Source of the DNA: CAWUKT01 sp963923035
GTDB taxonomy: Bacteria > Bacteroidota > Bacteroidia > J057 > JADKCL01
Direction of reading: 5' to 3'
NCBI GenBank assembly: GCA_963923035.1
Contig: CAWUKT010000030.1
Location: 1-64,000 of the forward strand
Length of the DNA: 64,000 bases
The translations under genes were made by a program, and so were the position numbers. The notes below the pieces were generated by a model. It had not been told where the DNA came from. It ran no database searches and saw only the letters and a program-made list of their open reading frames with translations. Below are positions 1 to 8,070 of the stretch, piece after piece (within the stretch, counting starts at the first letter, position 1; every line of letters begins with the position of its first letter).

Positions 1-743
1 TCTCCGATCTTGATCAGGCAACTGCCCATCCCTTCTTGATAGGCCGTCTGCACCGAGTCGCTGACCCGGAAGGCCAGTTCCTCGTCTCCCTTGTCCCGCA
101 ACACAAAGCGGTCCACCAACAGGCGAAAGGTCTTCGGTTCGGGCAAGTCCTCTTCTTCCAGCAAATCTTCGATGTCCTCTACCCCATCGTCGGTCAGGAT
201 GCGGGAAAAGCCCTTTTGAAGGGTCACTTCCATCTCCTTGCGGTAGCCCTCGCTCCGCACGGGAAGCTCGGCGACCACAAAGACCCGGCTTTCTTCTTCC
301 TGCTCCAGGATGAAATTCACGACGTCGGAGACGCGGTCGCGGGTGACGAGTTCACCGGAAATCGGCGAATAGGTCTTGCCGATCCGCGCAAACAGCAGCT
401 TGAAGTAGTCGTAGATTTCGGTCAGGGTCCCGACGGTGGAACGGGGATTGGAGGAAGCGGTCCGCTGCTCGATGGCCATCGCGGGCGCAATGCCTTGTAT
501 ATAGTCCACATCGGGTTTCTCCATCCGCTGCAGAAACTGCCGGGCGTAAGAGCTGAGGCTCTCGACGTACCGACGCTGGCCCTCGGCGTAGAGGGTATCA
601 AAGGCGAGGGAGGACTTGCCCGAGCCAGAAACGCCGGTAATCAGGACCAATTTCTTATGGGGAAGCTCCACGGTGACGTCCTTGAGGTTGTTGACGCGGG
701 CGCCCTTGATGCGGATGTGTTTTTGCTGATTTTTTTTGACCAA
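1..743 (-). CDS. uvrA: Excinuclease ABC subunit A, N-terminal part (cut by window edge)
   Basis: DNA-damage recognition ATPase of nucleotide excision repair; it works with UvrB and UvrC in the cytoplasm. The translated minus strand gives the UvrA N-terminus: HIRIKGARVNNLK, the Walker A region TGVSGSGKSSLAFDTLYAEG, then the family-specific RRYVESLSSYARQFL and TASSNPRSTVGT stretches. Only about 247 residues are inside the window; the rest lies before base 1. There is no in-frame ATG between the in-frame stop at 756-758 and the conserved start of the protein, so initiation must be at TTG (741-743) or ATT (744-746); I chose TTG, which leaves V-K-K-N-Q-Q-K-H before the conserved core. Identity is very sure, the start codon is not. 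Confidence 0.95.
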   Translation of the reverse strand, partial: MVKKNQQKHIRIKGARVNNLKDVTVELPHKKLVLITGVSGSGKSSLAFDTLYAEGQRRYVESLSSYARQFLQRMEKPDVDYIQGIAPAMAIEQRTASSNPRSTVGTLTEIYDYFKLLFARIGKTYSPISGELVTRDRVSDVVNFILEQEEESRVFVVAELPVRSEGYRKEMEVTLQKGFSRILTDDGVEDIEDLLEEEDLPEPKTFRLLVDRFVLRDKGDEELAFRVSDSVQTAYQEGMGSCLIKIG

Positions 744-1006
744 AATGTCTCGGATTTAAGGAGAAAACCGTGAAATGGCTGAGCTGTTTTAGCTAAGGCG
801 CAAAGTTCGGGAAAAAAGGGGAAAGTTGGTTCAAAAGTCCTGGATTTGGTGGAGGTCGAATGGAAAACCGCCTAAAGTAAAAATGGACGACGATTCAAGG
901 AAGAATTTGAACTGAGGATGAAAAAAAACGCTATTTTGCCCCACATAGTTCACACCCTCCCTCTGTATTTTTTTGATTCATTACCCAACAGTACTCCTCC
1001 AGACCA
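744..1006. other. Divergent intergenic region uvrA / peptidoglycan-binding hydrolase
   Basis: AT-rich spacer of about 260 bases between two divergently transcribed genes. It must hold both promoters, but I cannot point to a convincing Bacteroidota promoter box. Confidence 0.5.
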
Positions 1007-1993
1007 ATGGAAAAGTCAAAAATCCCGGCCTCTTCACCTCAACCCCAACAACTCAAAGGCGGTCCGGTCCGCAAAGCCCCAACTTTCCAATTGAAGCCAG
1101 AATCACCCGGTACGGATGGCCTGAGCATTACCGGGCCAGTTGGTGCAAATCCTGGAGGCATGACCTTCACGGGTTCCAAAGAGGATACCCGCATCGTGCA
1201 GCAGTTACTGATTGCTGCAGGGCATCTAGCGCCGGTCTACGGACCAGAAGCCGGAGTCAAGACCAGCGCGGATGGTTATGTGGGCCGCGATACTGCCCTT
1301 GCCATCAAATCCTTCCAAAAATCAGTATTGAACTTTGAGCGGCCAGACGGGCTCATCGAGCCGAATGGATTGACCTGGGATAAACTGGTGACGTACGCCA
1401 ACCAGATTCCGGCCTCGGCCAAGGGCGAAGAGAAGGCCTCCTCCAACAGTCTCAGTTACGATTCCTTTTCGGGGGGAGGCGTGAATGTCACCATTCCTAA
1501 GGGCGACCAAAAGAATTACCCCATCGTGGTGATTTTTGGTGGAATCCGCTACGCGACCAAGGAATGGATGCAGAAGCAGGTCCCCTACCCAATGTTCTCG
1601 AATCATATTTTCGTCTTTGCGAGCCACAACCAATTCTACTCTTCGGTCGGACCCGCCCACAAGCAAATCCTAAAAGCCCAAGGCGCAGGCGGAAGCTACA
1701 AGGCGGTCCTGGGCTTTTCTGGCGGCGGGCCAGAGGCTATGGATGCAGCTTCTCAGGAAAGCTGGTCGCTGATAGGTCTCATCGATCCCGCGGTCTCCAA
1801 CCCGAATGCGAATTTCTCGGCTCCGGCTTACATGAACTGGAATACGTGGGGCGGGAACCTCCAAACTGATCCCCGGGCGAAGTTTCACCGCCGATTCGAA
1901 AGGGGAGAAATCTCCGGCCAGTCGATCCGCAATACGGGCGACCACATGAATAAGCCACAGGACTGGTTCATGCGCTGGGGCAGCATGTTGTAG
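1007..1993 (+). CDS. Peptidoglycan-binding-like and alpha/beta-hydrolase two-domain protein, putative effector
   Basis: A 328-residue protein without signal peptide. Residues 1-45 are disordered and contain GGPVRKAPTFQLK, a motif shared in pattern with the proteins at 6811-7668 and 25610-29200. Residues about 55-130 resemble a peptidoglycan-binding domain (VQQLLIAAG, DGYVGRDTALAIKSFQ, NGLTWDKL). Residues about 150-328 look like an alpha/beta hydrolase: nucleophile elbow GFSGGG with Ser238, candidate acid Asp260 (LIDPAV) and candidate base His313 (GDHMNK). Binding plus hydrolase architecture suggests an enzyme acting on cell-wall or lipid material. Lack of a signal peptide fits a cargo carried by a dedicated injection device, but that is inference. 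Substrate unknown. Confidence 0.72.
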   Translation: MEKSKIPASSPQPQQLKGGPVRKAPTFQLKPESPGTDGLSITGPVGANPGGMTFTGSKEDTRIVQQLLIAAGHLAPVYGPEAGVKTSADGYVGRDTALAIKSFQKSVLNFERPDGLIEPNGLTWDKLVTYANQIPASAKGEEKASSNSLSYDSFSGGGVNVTIPKGDQKNYPIVVIFGGIRYATKEWMQKQVPYPMFSNHIFVFASHNQFYSSVGPAHKQILKAQGAGGSYKAVLGFSGGGPEAMDAASQESWSLIGLIDPAVSNPNANFSAPAYMNWNTWGGNLQTDPRAKFHRRFERGEISGQSIRNTGDHMNKPQDWFMRWGSML

Positions 1994-2466
1994 TGCTTAC
2001 AGCGACAGGAGGCGGAGCGATTGTTGGAAGTCCCCGGCAACGGGACTGACTGCGGAGCATCCGGCCCCGGCCCGGTGACGTGGCCGGGGGGCGCCCTCCT
2101 CATATATATCGAACTCAATATTGAACTGGCTTTCCCTTCTAATTGGAGAAAAGGCTCCGCCTCGATTCATGGGACGATCGCTATTTCAGTGTGTCACTTG
2201 TCCACATCTTTGATCCGCTTCCTTCTTATTTTTTTCACTAAATTCATTCTTGAAATGTGGAATCCTTCGGAGCCACGCACCTTGTGTTCAGAAGGGAGAA
2301 GTTTTTTCTCCATCCGACACAATAATCCCTCCGCTTTTTCGTAACGAATGTGTGAGGTGTGCGTAAACCCCTTGGGCCACTACACCCTTACGTGATCATT
2401 TTACCAAACTGCGAGGAGACATATTATCGGACCACAATCTACTTTGAACTAATTTAGACAGGACAC
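1994..2466. other. Intergenic region before ECF sigma operon
   Basis: About 470 bases with no gene I can support. It contains a strong GC hairpin near its left end (2065-2089), then AT-rich sequence leading to the sigma-factor gene. The open frame at 2021-2344 has no recognisable protein features and I do not call it. Confidence 0.5.
2065..2089 (+). terminator. GC-rich hairpin, possible terminator
   Basis: CCCCGGCC (2065-2072) pairs perfectly with GGCCGGGG (2082-2089) around a 9-base loop, about 70 bases after the stop codon of the hydrolase gene. No T-run follows, so intrinsic termination is uncertain. Confidence 0.4.
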
Positions 2467-3081
2467 ATGCACGAACCACTTTTGCCCAAAGAAGATCAGC
2501 AACTGGTGAGGGAATACCTCGCCGGGAATGAGGCTGCGTTCGCGGAATTGATGAATCGGCACCAAAATCGAATCTTTACCACGGTGTTTTTCATTGTGAA
2601 GGATCGGGAAATGGCCGAGGACATCTTTCAGGAGGCGATGATCAAGATTGTGCGGCTCATCAATGCGGGTAAGTACGATGAGAAAGGCAAGTTTGTCTCC
2701 TGGGCGGTGCGGATCGCCCGGAACCTCGCGATCGACTATTACCGGAAGGGCAAGCGCAGCCCTCAGATGATCCGTGAAAACGATGAATACGACATTTTCA
2801 ATGGGATTGGGAAGGTCGAAGAAAACATCGAAGAGCGGATAATAAAGGAAGAAAACGCGCGTTATGTAAGGGAATTGATCAAGCAAATTCCTGAAAAGCA
2901 ACGGGAAGTTCTGATCATGCGCCATTATGGCGGGATGAGCTTTAAAGAAATCGCCGACGTCCAGGGCGTCAATATCAATACGGCACTCGGACGGATGCGT
3001 TACGCGCTCATCAACCTTCGCAAAATTGCAGGTGTAGATACGAAAGAGACAAAGAATGAGAAGAAAGTACGGCAAAAATGA
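2467..3081 (+). CDS. ECF-type RNA polymerase sigma factor
   Basis: Sigma-70 family, extracytoplasmic-function type, 204 residues. Region 2 is seen at about residues 24-92 (AFAELMNRHQNRIF, DIFQEAMIKIVR, FVSWAVRIARNLAIDYYRK) and region 4 at about 133-190 (IPEKQREVLIMRHYGGMSFKEIAD, NTALGRMRYALINLRK). It would redirect RNA polymerase to a small regulon. Its stop overlaps the start of the next gene by 26 bases; that gene encodes a single-pass membrane protein that probably acts as its anti-sigma factor. The ATG at 2467 gives a family-typical N-terminus. Confidence 0.93.
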   Translation: MHEPLLPKEDQQLVREYLAGNEAAFAELMNRHQNRIFTTVFFIVKDREMAEDIFQEAMIKIVRLINAGKYDEKGKFVSWAVRIARNLAIDYYRKGKRSPQMIRENDEYDIFNGIGKVEENIEERIIKEENARYVRELIKQIPEKQREVLIMRHYGGMSFKEIADVQGVNINTALGRMRYALINLRKIAGVDTKETKNEKKVRQK

Positions 3082-3628
3082 CATTCTAAGGTTCATCTAC
3101 GGCGAGATGGAAGGCGCCGAGCATGATGAGTTTTTGGATGCGCTCTGCACTGACGAGCAGTTGTTTGAGACGTATGAACAAATCCAGGAAGGCCAGCAAC
3201 AACTCAAGCCGGTCGATCTGGCTCCCTCCACGGAGAGTGTGGCCCGCATCCAGCACATTGCCGGTGCCGCCGCCCGTCGCAAGCGCACCCGTACCCCCCA
3301 ATTGGTCACCGGAAAGAATAAATTCCTCAACCAACACCATGTCCTGTCGGTGTGTATGGTTTTCTTTACCTGTCTGACCATCGGCATCGCGATGTACATT
3401 TACAAAAGCGACTCCGCCCCCACCAACAACTGGTCGCTCAGCCAAGATGCCATGAAATTCGAGAACCAGGCGCTGGATAGCCGGCTCGATTTTGCGCGTG
3501 ACCGCCTCGATGGCATTCTCGAAAATAAATCCGCCGCTCCGATGCGGGTCCACCACGATACTTACCGCCTGGTAAATACGGATCCGACCACCGAGGAGCA
3601 AAATGTCGTCCTTCTCAATATCAAATAA
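3056..3628 (+). CDS. Probable anti-sigma factor, single-pass membrane protein
   Basis: 190 residues. The N-terminal ~60 residues are acidic and helical (ILRFIYGEMEGAEHDEFLDAL), as in zinc-less anti-sigma domains; one transmembrane helix at about 96-116 (LSVCMVFFTCLTIGIAMYIY); the remainder would be periplasmic. It overlaps the sigma gene by 26 bases and is followed after 3 bases by a secreted protein, so the three form one operon. No sequence motif proves anti-sigma activity; the call rests on position, size and topology. Confidence 0.7.
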   Translation: MRRKYGKNDILRFIYGEMEGAEHDEFLDALCTDEQLFETYEQIQEGQQQLKPVDLAPSTESVARIQHIAGAAARRKRTRTPQLVTGKNKFLNQHHVLSVCMVFFTCLTIGIAMYIYKSDSAPTNNWSLSQDAMKFENQALDSRLDFARDRLDGILENKSAAPMRVHHDTYRLVNTDPTTEEQNVVLLNIK

Positions 3629-3631
3629 GTT

Positions 3632-4336
3632 ATGGAGAAGTTGCGTTTCCTCATCCTCACGGTCTTGTTCACCGCGCTGTTGGCCGGTACGGGTATGGCC
3701 CAGAGCAAACAGGTCCGCAATACTTCTACGTACGGCCAGCCGACCTCCAATGCCCCAACGCAGCTCAGCATGCGGATCGAGCAGGGCAAGGTCTGGGTCA
3801 ATGGCAATTTGATTCCGAAGAAGGAGCTCCCCCACGGTCTCCAGGAACTTCATCCCGACTTTTTCTACCAGGCCAAGGTCTACGGCCGCAAGGAAATCCC
3901 CTTTTCCTTTGATGGCAAGGACTATGTGGTCAAGGCGGAAAAAATCGTGGAGCTGCCGCCCCGCAGCGGCCAATTGGTCAGCAATTCTACCCAGGGACCG
4001 GTCGACGACCAGGCGGCCATGGAGGAATACTATTCCCAGCTGAAGCGGGACAGTCCGGGTTTGTTTTACAGCATGACCCGGGAAGCGAACCTGACGATGC
4101 AGGCGCGGGAACTGGTGTATAAGTATCAGTTTGCGGCTCCGAAGGAGCAGAATAAGATCCGGGAGGAGCTGCGGGACGTGTTGTCTCAACTGTTTGACAT
4201 CAACGAGCGGAACCGCGAGTTGGAGATTGAGGAGTTGCAGCAAATGATCGACGCGGCTCAAAAAGAGATCGAGGTGCGCAAGGTCAACAAGGACCTCATC
4301 CTCGACAATACCCTCGACGATTTGGTGGGTGAATAG
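3632..4336 (+). CDS. Secreted protein of unknown function with C-terminal coiled coil
   Basis: 234 residues with a clear signal peptide (MEKLRFLILTVLFTALLAG, cleavage near TGMAQ). The middle holds a possible small beta domain (residues ~45-110). Residues ~160-225 are strongly charged and helical (NKIREELRDVLSQLFDINE, EEIEELQQMIDAAQKEIEV-like), likely a coiled coil. It is the third gene of the sigma/anti-sigma operon and may be the periplasmic sensor or output of that system. I do not recognise the family. The stop is 4 bases from the stop of the convergent neighbour. Confidence 0.75.
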   Translation: MEKLRFLILTVLFTALLAGTGMAQSKQVRNTSTYGQPTSNAPTQLSMRIEQGKVWVNGNLIPKKELPHGLQELHPDFFYQAKVYGRKEIPFSFDGKDYVVKAEKIVELPPRSGQLVSNSTQGPVDDQAAMEEYYSQLKRDSPGLFYSMTREANLTMQARELVYKYQFAAPKEQNKIREELRDVLSQLFDINERNRELEIEELQQMIDAAQKEIEVRKVNKDLILDNTLDDLVGE

Positions 4337-4340
4337 GTCC

Positions 4341-4865
4341 TCAGGTAGGCTCTTCCTTCATTTTTCCCATTACCACTTCCACAAACACTTCGTACCCCTC
4401 CCCTACAAACATGGTCGGGCTGAGCAAGTGCATGACATTTCCCTTGACGATCAGGGCGATATAGCCGGGAAATAGCTGACAGCCATCGAACAGGCTCCAT
4501 TTTAACTCTTCCTTCCCGTATTCTCCCGCAAATTCCACTTTCTCTTCGTCCCACGAAATTTCGGTAAGGAGGTCCTCTTCTTTCGCGGCCTTCATTGTCC
4601 TCAGGACCATGTTTCGGCGCACCCATTGCCAGATATACCCCACCACAAAGGGCAATTGGAGCCCTAGAAAAGGCCAATAGACTTCAGGCATACGCTGGGC
4701 TCCCTGGCCAAAGATGACGCCCACCAGGAATATTTCCGCCACGAGGACCAATACGTGGAGTCGGAGAATCCCCAACATCTTCCTTCGCACATACAATCCC
4801 ATATAGGATCGCCAGACCCGCACGGCTTCCCGGGGAGTGATCTGCATCTCCAAGGTTTGCTTCAT
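4341..4865 (-). CDS. YcxB-like membrane protein
   Basis: 174 residues. Two transmembrane helices at about 34-53 and 62-82 are followed by a soluble C-terminal domain with the pattern of YcxB-like proteins (ISWDEEKVEF, then LKWSLFDGCQLFPGYIALIV). Function of this family is unknown; it sits in the inner membrane. It is monocistronic: a strong terminator separates it from the upstream lipoprotein gene and it ends 4 bases from a convergent gene. Confidence 0.7.
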   Translation of the reverse strand: MKQTLEMQITPREAVRVWRSYMGLYVRRKMLGILRLHVLVLVAEIFLVGVIFGQGAQRMPEVYWPFLGLQLPFVVGYIWQWVRRNMVLRTMKAAKEEDLLTEISWDEEKVEFAGEYGKEELKWSLFDGCQLFPGYIALIVKGNVMHLLSPTMFVGEGYEVFVEVVMGKMKEEPT

Positions 4866-4875
4866 GCTGTAATAT

Positions 4876-4901
4876 AAAAAAGCCGGAGCAATCGCTCCGG
4901 C
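4876..4901 (-). terminator. Rho-independent terminator after lipoprotein gene
   Basis: Read on the minus strand, GCCGGAGC-GATT-GCTCCGGC (8-bp perfect stem, 4-base loop) is followed by TTTTTT. It lies 24 bases downstream of the lipoprotein stop codon. Confidence 0.85.
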
Positions 4902-4924
4902 AGGTATCCTTCATTGTAGAACCA

Positions 4925-5314
4925 TCAGGTGAGATCGTCGAAATCCAACTCGGTCGTGCCGCTTTTCAAGGTGAAGGTCCCTTGGTAGGACCGCTGCAAT
5001 TCGGCGCATTCTTCATCGTCAAAATTGACGATCCGGAGTTGGAGGGTATAGGTCATTTCGGCTTCCAGATCAAATCCAAGATCGGTCAGACTCTCCTTGA
5101 ATTCTTCCAGGGTGGCTGTACCATCGTTGTTGACCGCTGGGAAATTGGTCGTGGTGATTCCCTGGCCCACGATCAGATCCACGGCCCCGATACATTTGGG
5201 AATGTTGATCATGCTCAGGCCATCTTCTCCGATTTCGTTGTCACAACCCGCCCCTCCCAGGGTAAGCAGTAAGCCAATAGTGAAGAGCAGGGTGAAAAGG
5301 GGGTACTTTTTCAT
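4925..5314 (-). CDS. Small lipoprotein of unknown function
   Basis: 129 residues. Signal peptide MKKYPLFTLLFTIGLLLTLG with lipobox GGAGC, so the mature protein would start at lipidated Cys24 followed by D-N-E, typical of Bacteroidota surface or outer-membrane lipoproteins. The mature part is acidic and may be a small beta-sandwich (MTYTLQLRIVNFDDEECAEL). I do not recognise a family. It has its own terminator and lies between recA and the YcxB-like gene. Confidence 0.75.
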   Translation of the reverse strand: MKKYPLFTLLFTIGLLLTLGGAGCDNEIGEDGLSMINIPKCIGAVDLIVGQGITTTNFPAVNNDGTATLEEFKESLTDLGFDLEAEMTYTLQLRIVNFDDEECAELQRSYQGTFTLKSGTTELDFDDLT

Positions 5315-5393
5315 GTTGACTAAAATTTGTTTGGTGAGGTGGTTAAAAGAAAATACAAATTTTTAAGCAAACCGCCTAACAGTCAACTAACTA

Positions 5394-5428
5394 TAAAAAG
5401 AAGGGGCTGCATCCACCGACACAGCCCC
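5394..5428 (-). terminator. Rho-independent terminator of recA
   Basis: On the minus strand GGGGCTG (5422-5428) pairs with CAGCCCC (5403-5409) and is followed by TTCTTTTTAT. It starts 24 bases after the recA stop codon. Confidence 0.75.
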
Positions 5429-5451
5429 GATCATGCAGTATTAAATCTTGC

Positions 5452-6480
5452 TTATTCCGCCGGTTCAGGGGCGGCTTCCTTGATGCCTTTGGCTTCAAGA
5501 ATCTTGTTTTCGATTTCGGCCATAAGCTCCGGATTGTCCAGCAGGAGGTTCTTGACGGAATCCCTGCCCTGGCCGAGTTTGTCGTCTCCGTAGCTGAACC
5601 AGGAACCTGCCTTCTTCACGATGCCTGCGTCGACACCCAGGTCGAGGACTTCACCCGCTTTGGAGACGCCGAGTCCGTACATGATGTCGAATTCCGCGAT
5701 GCGGAAGGGCGGCGCCACTTTGTTCTTGGCGACCTTGACCTTCGCGCGGTTACCGATGACATCGGTGCCGCTCTTGATCTGGCCAATCCGACGGATGTCG
5801 AGGCGCACGGAGGCGTAAAACTTGAGGGCGTTACCACCGGTGGTGGTTTCCGGGTTGCCAAACATCACGCCGATTTTTTCCCGCAACTGGTTGATGAAGA
5901 TACAGACGCAGTTGGATTTGGAGATGGCGCTGGTCAACTTCCGCATGGCCTGGGACATAAGGCGGGCCTGGAGGCCCATCTTGGAATCGCCCATTTCGCC
6001 TTCGATTTCTGCCCGGGGCACCAAGGCCGCGACGGAGTCCACGACGATGATGTCGATGGCACCGGAACGGATCAGGTTTTCGGTGATTTCGAGGGCTTGT
6101 TCCCCGTTGTCGGGCTGGGAAATGAACAGGTTTTCGGTGTCGATGCCGAGGTTCTCGGCGTAGAAGCGGTCAAATGCGTGTTCCGCGTCAATGAAGGCGG
6201 CGATGCCTCCCATTTTTTGGGCTTCGGCGATGCAATGGAGCGCCAGGGTGGTTTTACCTGAGCTTTCCGGGCCGTAGATCTCGACGATCCGGCCGCGGGG
6301 GAGTCCTCCGACCCCCAACGCAATGTCCAATGTGAGGGAGCCCGTCGGAATGACGGGAATGTCTTCAATGTTCTCATCGCTCAGCTTCATGACAATGTTC
6401 TTGCCATGGGATTTTTCCAGGCGGTCCATCGTCATTTGGAGGGCCTTGAGCTTGTCCTTCTTCGAATCTTTCGCTGCCAT
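5452..6480 (-). CDS. recA: Recombinase RecA
   Basis: DNA-dependent ATPase for homologous recombination and SOS signalling, 342 residues, the usual length. Visible hallmarks: Walker A GPESSGKTT, PTGSLTLDIALGVGGLPRGR, the Walker B region DIIVVDSVAALVPRAEIEGE, the loop L1/L2 region (GDSKMGLQARLMSQAMRKL, then CIFINQLREKIGVMFGNPE) and an acidic C-terminal tail. Flanked by its own terminator downstream and by an inverted repeat (6524-6549) upstream, which may be a damage-response operator. Confidence 0.99.
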   Translation of the reverse strand: MAAKDSKKDKLKALQMTMDRLEKSHGKNIVMKLSDENIEDIPVIPTGSLTLDIALGVGGLPRGRIVEIYGPESSGKTTLALHCIAEAQKMGGIAAFIDAEHAFDRFYAENLGIDTENLFISQPDNGEQALEITENLIRSGAIDIIVVDSVAALVPRAEIEGEMGDSKMGLQARLMSQAMRKLTSAISKSNCVCIFINQLREKIGVMFGNPETTTGGNALKFYASVRLDIRRIGQIKSGTDVIGNRAKVKVAKNKVAPPFRIAEFDIMYGLGVSKAGEVLDLGVDAGIVKKAGSWFSYGDDKLGQGRDSVKNLLLDNPELMAEIENKILEAKGIKEAAPEPAE

Positions 6481-6810
6481 ACTAAGGTTCTGTTTTGAAT
6501 GTCAAAAATATTGCAATCGTACCTGTGCATTGAACAAAAGTTATGCACAAAAATGTTTGTAGGGATCGTACCTGCCGGTGAGCGGAAGGGGATCAGCAAT
6601 GACATTCCAAAACACGGGAGGAGCTTTGACACCTCATGTCAAGGATTGGAGGTGAATTGAAAAAAGTTTTGGTAGGTGGGGATGAATGCGGGACTCCCCC
6701 AGCCACGTGAGAGCGGGTTGGGGAGTAGGCCCTGGATTGGGAGTTTGATTGAGTGAATTTGCCTCGGAGAGGCAAGGGCGGATTTTTCTTTTGTACTCCT
6801 CAGATCATTA
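6481..6810. other. Intergenic region upstream of recA with hairpins
   Basis: About 330 bases. It carries the recA promoter region with an inverted repeat at 6524-6549, a hairpin ACTCCCC (6693-6699)/GGGGAGT (6720-6726), and a tight hairpin TTGCCTC-GGA-GAGGCAA (6759-6775) followed after a few bases by a T-rich run on the plus strand. The right-hand hairpins lie just beyond the stop of the minus-strand gene at 6811 and may end its transcript. Confidence 0.4.
6524..6549 (-). promoter_or_regulatory. Inverted repeat upstream of recA, possible operator
   Basis: TGTGCAT (6524-6530) and ATGCACA (6543-6549) are perfect inverted arms with a 12-base spacer, starting 43 bases upstream of the recA ATG. 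Position and symmetry suit a dimeric regulator; no regulator is identified. Confidence 0.4.
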
Positions 6811-7668
6811 TTACTTTGATTCATTGGATGTCGAGTCTCCTGTTTCAGGAACTTTATTCTCGTCATCCTGTGTGTCATCATCCCCATCTCTATTTCTTTT
6901 GCCTCTATTCGAACCTCCTTCCTTTGACTCGGTAGTTGAGTTCAATTCTTGCTTTTTCTTCTTACTCACTTGCTCTTTCCCAATGGATTTCTTTATCTCT
7001 TCCCAATTTTTCCCCTTTATTTCGGGCTTTTTGAGAGGCGCTTTCTTTAGAAAGTCTTCAAAGCGCTCCTCCTTCCCATCGACTTCACATTGGGAAAGCC
7101 CCATCACAAAAAAATGGCCAAAAAACCTCCCTGATTGTTTGTAATGGATATTTAACGCAATCACTCCACTATTCAGTTCCCAAATGAAACGTGCATAATC
7201 ACCTTTATGCTGAATGTGATCATAACTATCGAATCCTTTGTCCTCCAATTCTGCATACACCTTATCGAAGGAATCTTCTTTGTCTACCTCAATGGGGGGA
7301 GAGGCTTGTTCTGAGGGAATAGATTTACTTGATTCTCCACCTGCTGTTGGAGGGTTGAAGATCTTATTCCGCGAAGCACTTTGTTTTTTTAGGAAATCCA
7401 GAGTGTCTCTAGTTCCAGCCGCTCCTTTTGACCTCGATTCATTTTCTGATTGGCCAGCACTTTGATTGCCTTGATTCGAGGAGCTTGTTTGTCCCCCCTC
7501 TTCTGAAGTTTCACTTTCTGCCCCCTTTCCACCTTGGACCAATTGCAACGGAGGTGGCGCCATCTGCCGCCTCCCTCCCGCTTGACTGAACGGATGATCG
7601 CCAAAGGCTGAAGGCCCCTGATAAGAGGATGCTTGCTTTTTTTCAGACTGAATTCTTTCGGAGGGCAT
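6811..7668 (-). CDS. Orphan AT-rich protein with effector-like N-terminal motif
   Basis: 285 residues, no signal peptide. Residues 24-44 contain DHPF, then GG at 31-32 and APPPLQL at 37-43, closely paralleling the N-terminus of the OTU protein at 25610-29200 and, in part, the hydrolase at 1007-1993. Residues ~50-130 are low-complexity (S, E, G, Q rich). Residues ~130-225 look folded (DKVYAELEDKGFDSYDHI, YARFIWELNSGVIALNIHY), and the C-terminus is highly charged and disordered. The gene is clearly AT-richer than its neighbours, suggesting transfer. Function unknown; I infer a secreted or injected cargo. Confidence 0.65.
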   Translation of the reverse strand: MPSERIQSEKKQASSYQGPSAFGDHPFSQAGGRRQMAPPPLQLVQGGKGAESETSEEGGQTSSSNQGNQSAGQSENESRSKGAAGTRDTLDFLKKQSASRNKIFNPPTAGGESSKSIPSEQASPPIEVDKEDSFDKVYAELEDKGFDSYDHIQHKGDYARFIWELNSGVIALNIHYKQSGRFFGHFFVMGLSQCEVDGKEERFEDFLKKAPLKKPEIKGKNWEEIKKSIGKEQVSKKKKQELNSTTESKEGGSNRGKRNRDGDDDTQDDENKVPETGDSTSNESK

Positions 7669-8070
7669 AACGCAATTGGATTAAGTGGTGAATATGAATT
7701 GAATCCAACCTCCCCTGAAAATCAGGCCATAACGATTCCGATCTGCAAGGAGAGCTACCGATAGCAATCAGAAATGATCGGGTTTCAAGAGAGAAGGTTG
7801 AGTTGAGAAACAGGTCAAAGGAAAGGAAGTCGCCCCAAAATCAGAAAGACAAAATCCAGGGTGAATAGAGGGGGTAAAAAAGGGAATTGAGAGCATAAGG
7901 CAACCCAATCCTCAAAAGAAGCCTGAACAGCACAAACAAAACAAGATTTTTAGTCCAAATTTTCCCAATCATAGAATCCCATTACCCCACCAATCAATTC
8001 AGGTACATAAAAAAAGCGAAGCCCCGCCAACCGGGACTTCGCACATTCAAACTTACGTAATATCCTATTT
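7669..8070. other. Intergenic region without recognised gene
   Basis: AT-rich, about 400 bases between two minus-strand genes. Apart from the GH31 terminator at its right end I see no gene, repeat or RNA. It should carry the promoter of the 6811-7668 gene. Confidence 0.5.
8009..8042 (-). terminator. Rho-independent terminator of the pfkA-kinase-GH31 operon
   Basis: On the minus strand GCGAAGTCCC (8033-8042) pairs with GGGGCTTCGC (8016-8025), one mismatch in ten, and is followed by seven T (8009-8015). It begins about 29 bases after the GH31 stop codon. Confidence 0.8.

Noticed and set aside
2021..2344. Open frame in the gap before the ECF sigma operon
   Set aside because: Starts inside a terminator-like hairpin; translation lacks any domain, signal peptide or conserved look.
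6693..6790. Hairpins between recA and the orphan gene as a repeat element
   Set aside because: I found no second copy in the window, and the simplest reading is transcript-end structure for the neighbouring gene.
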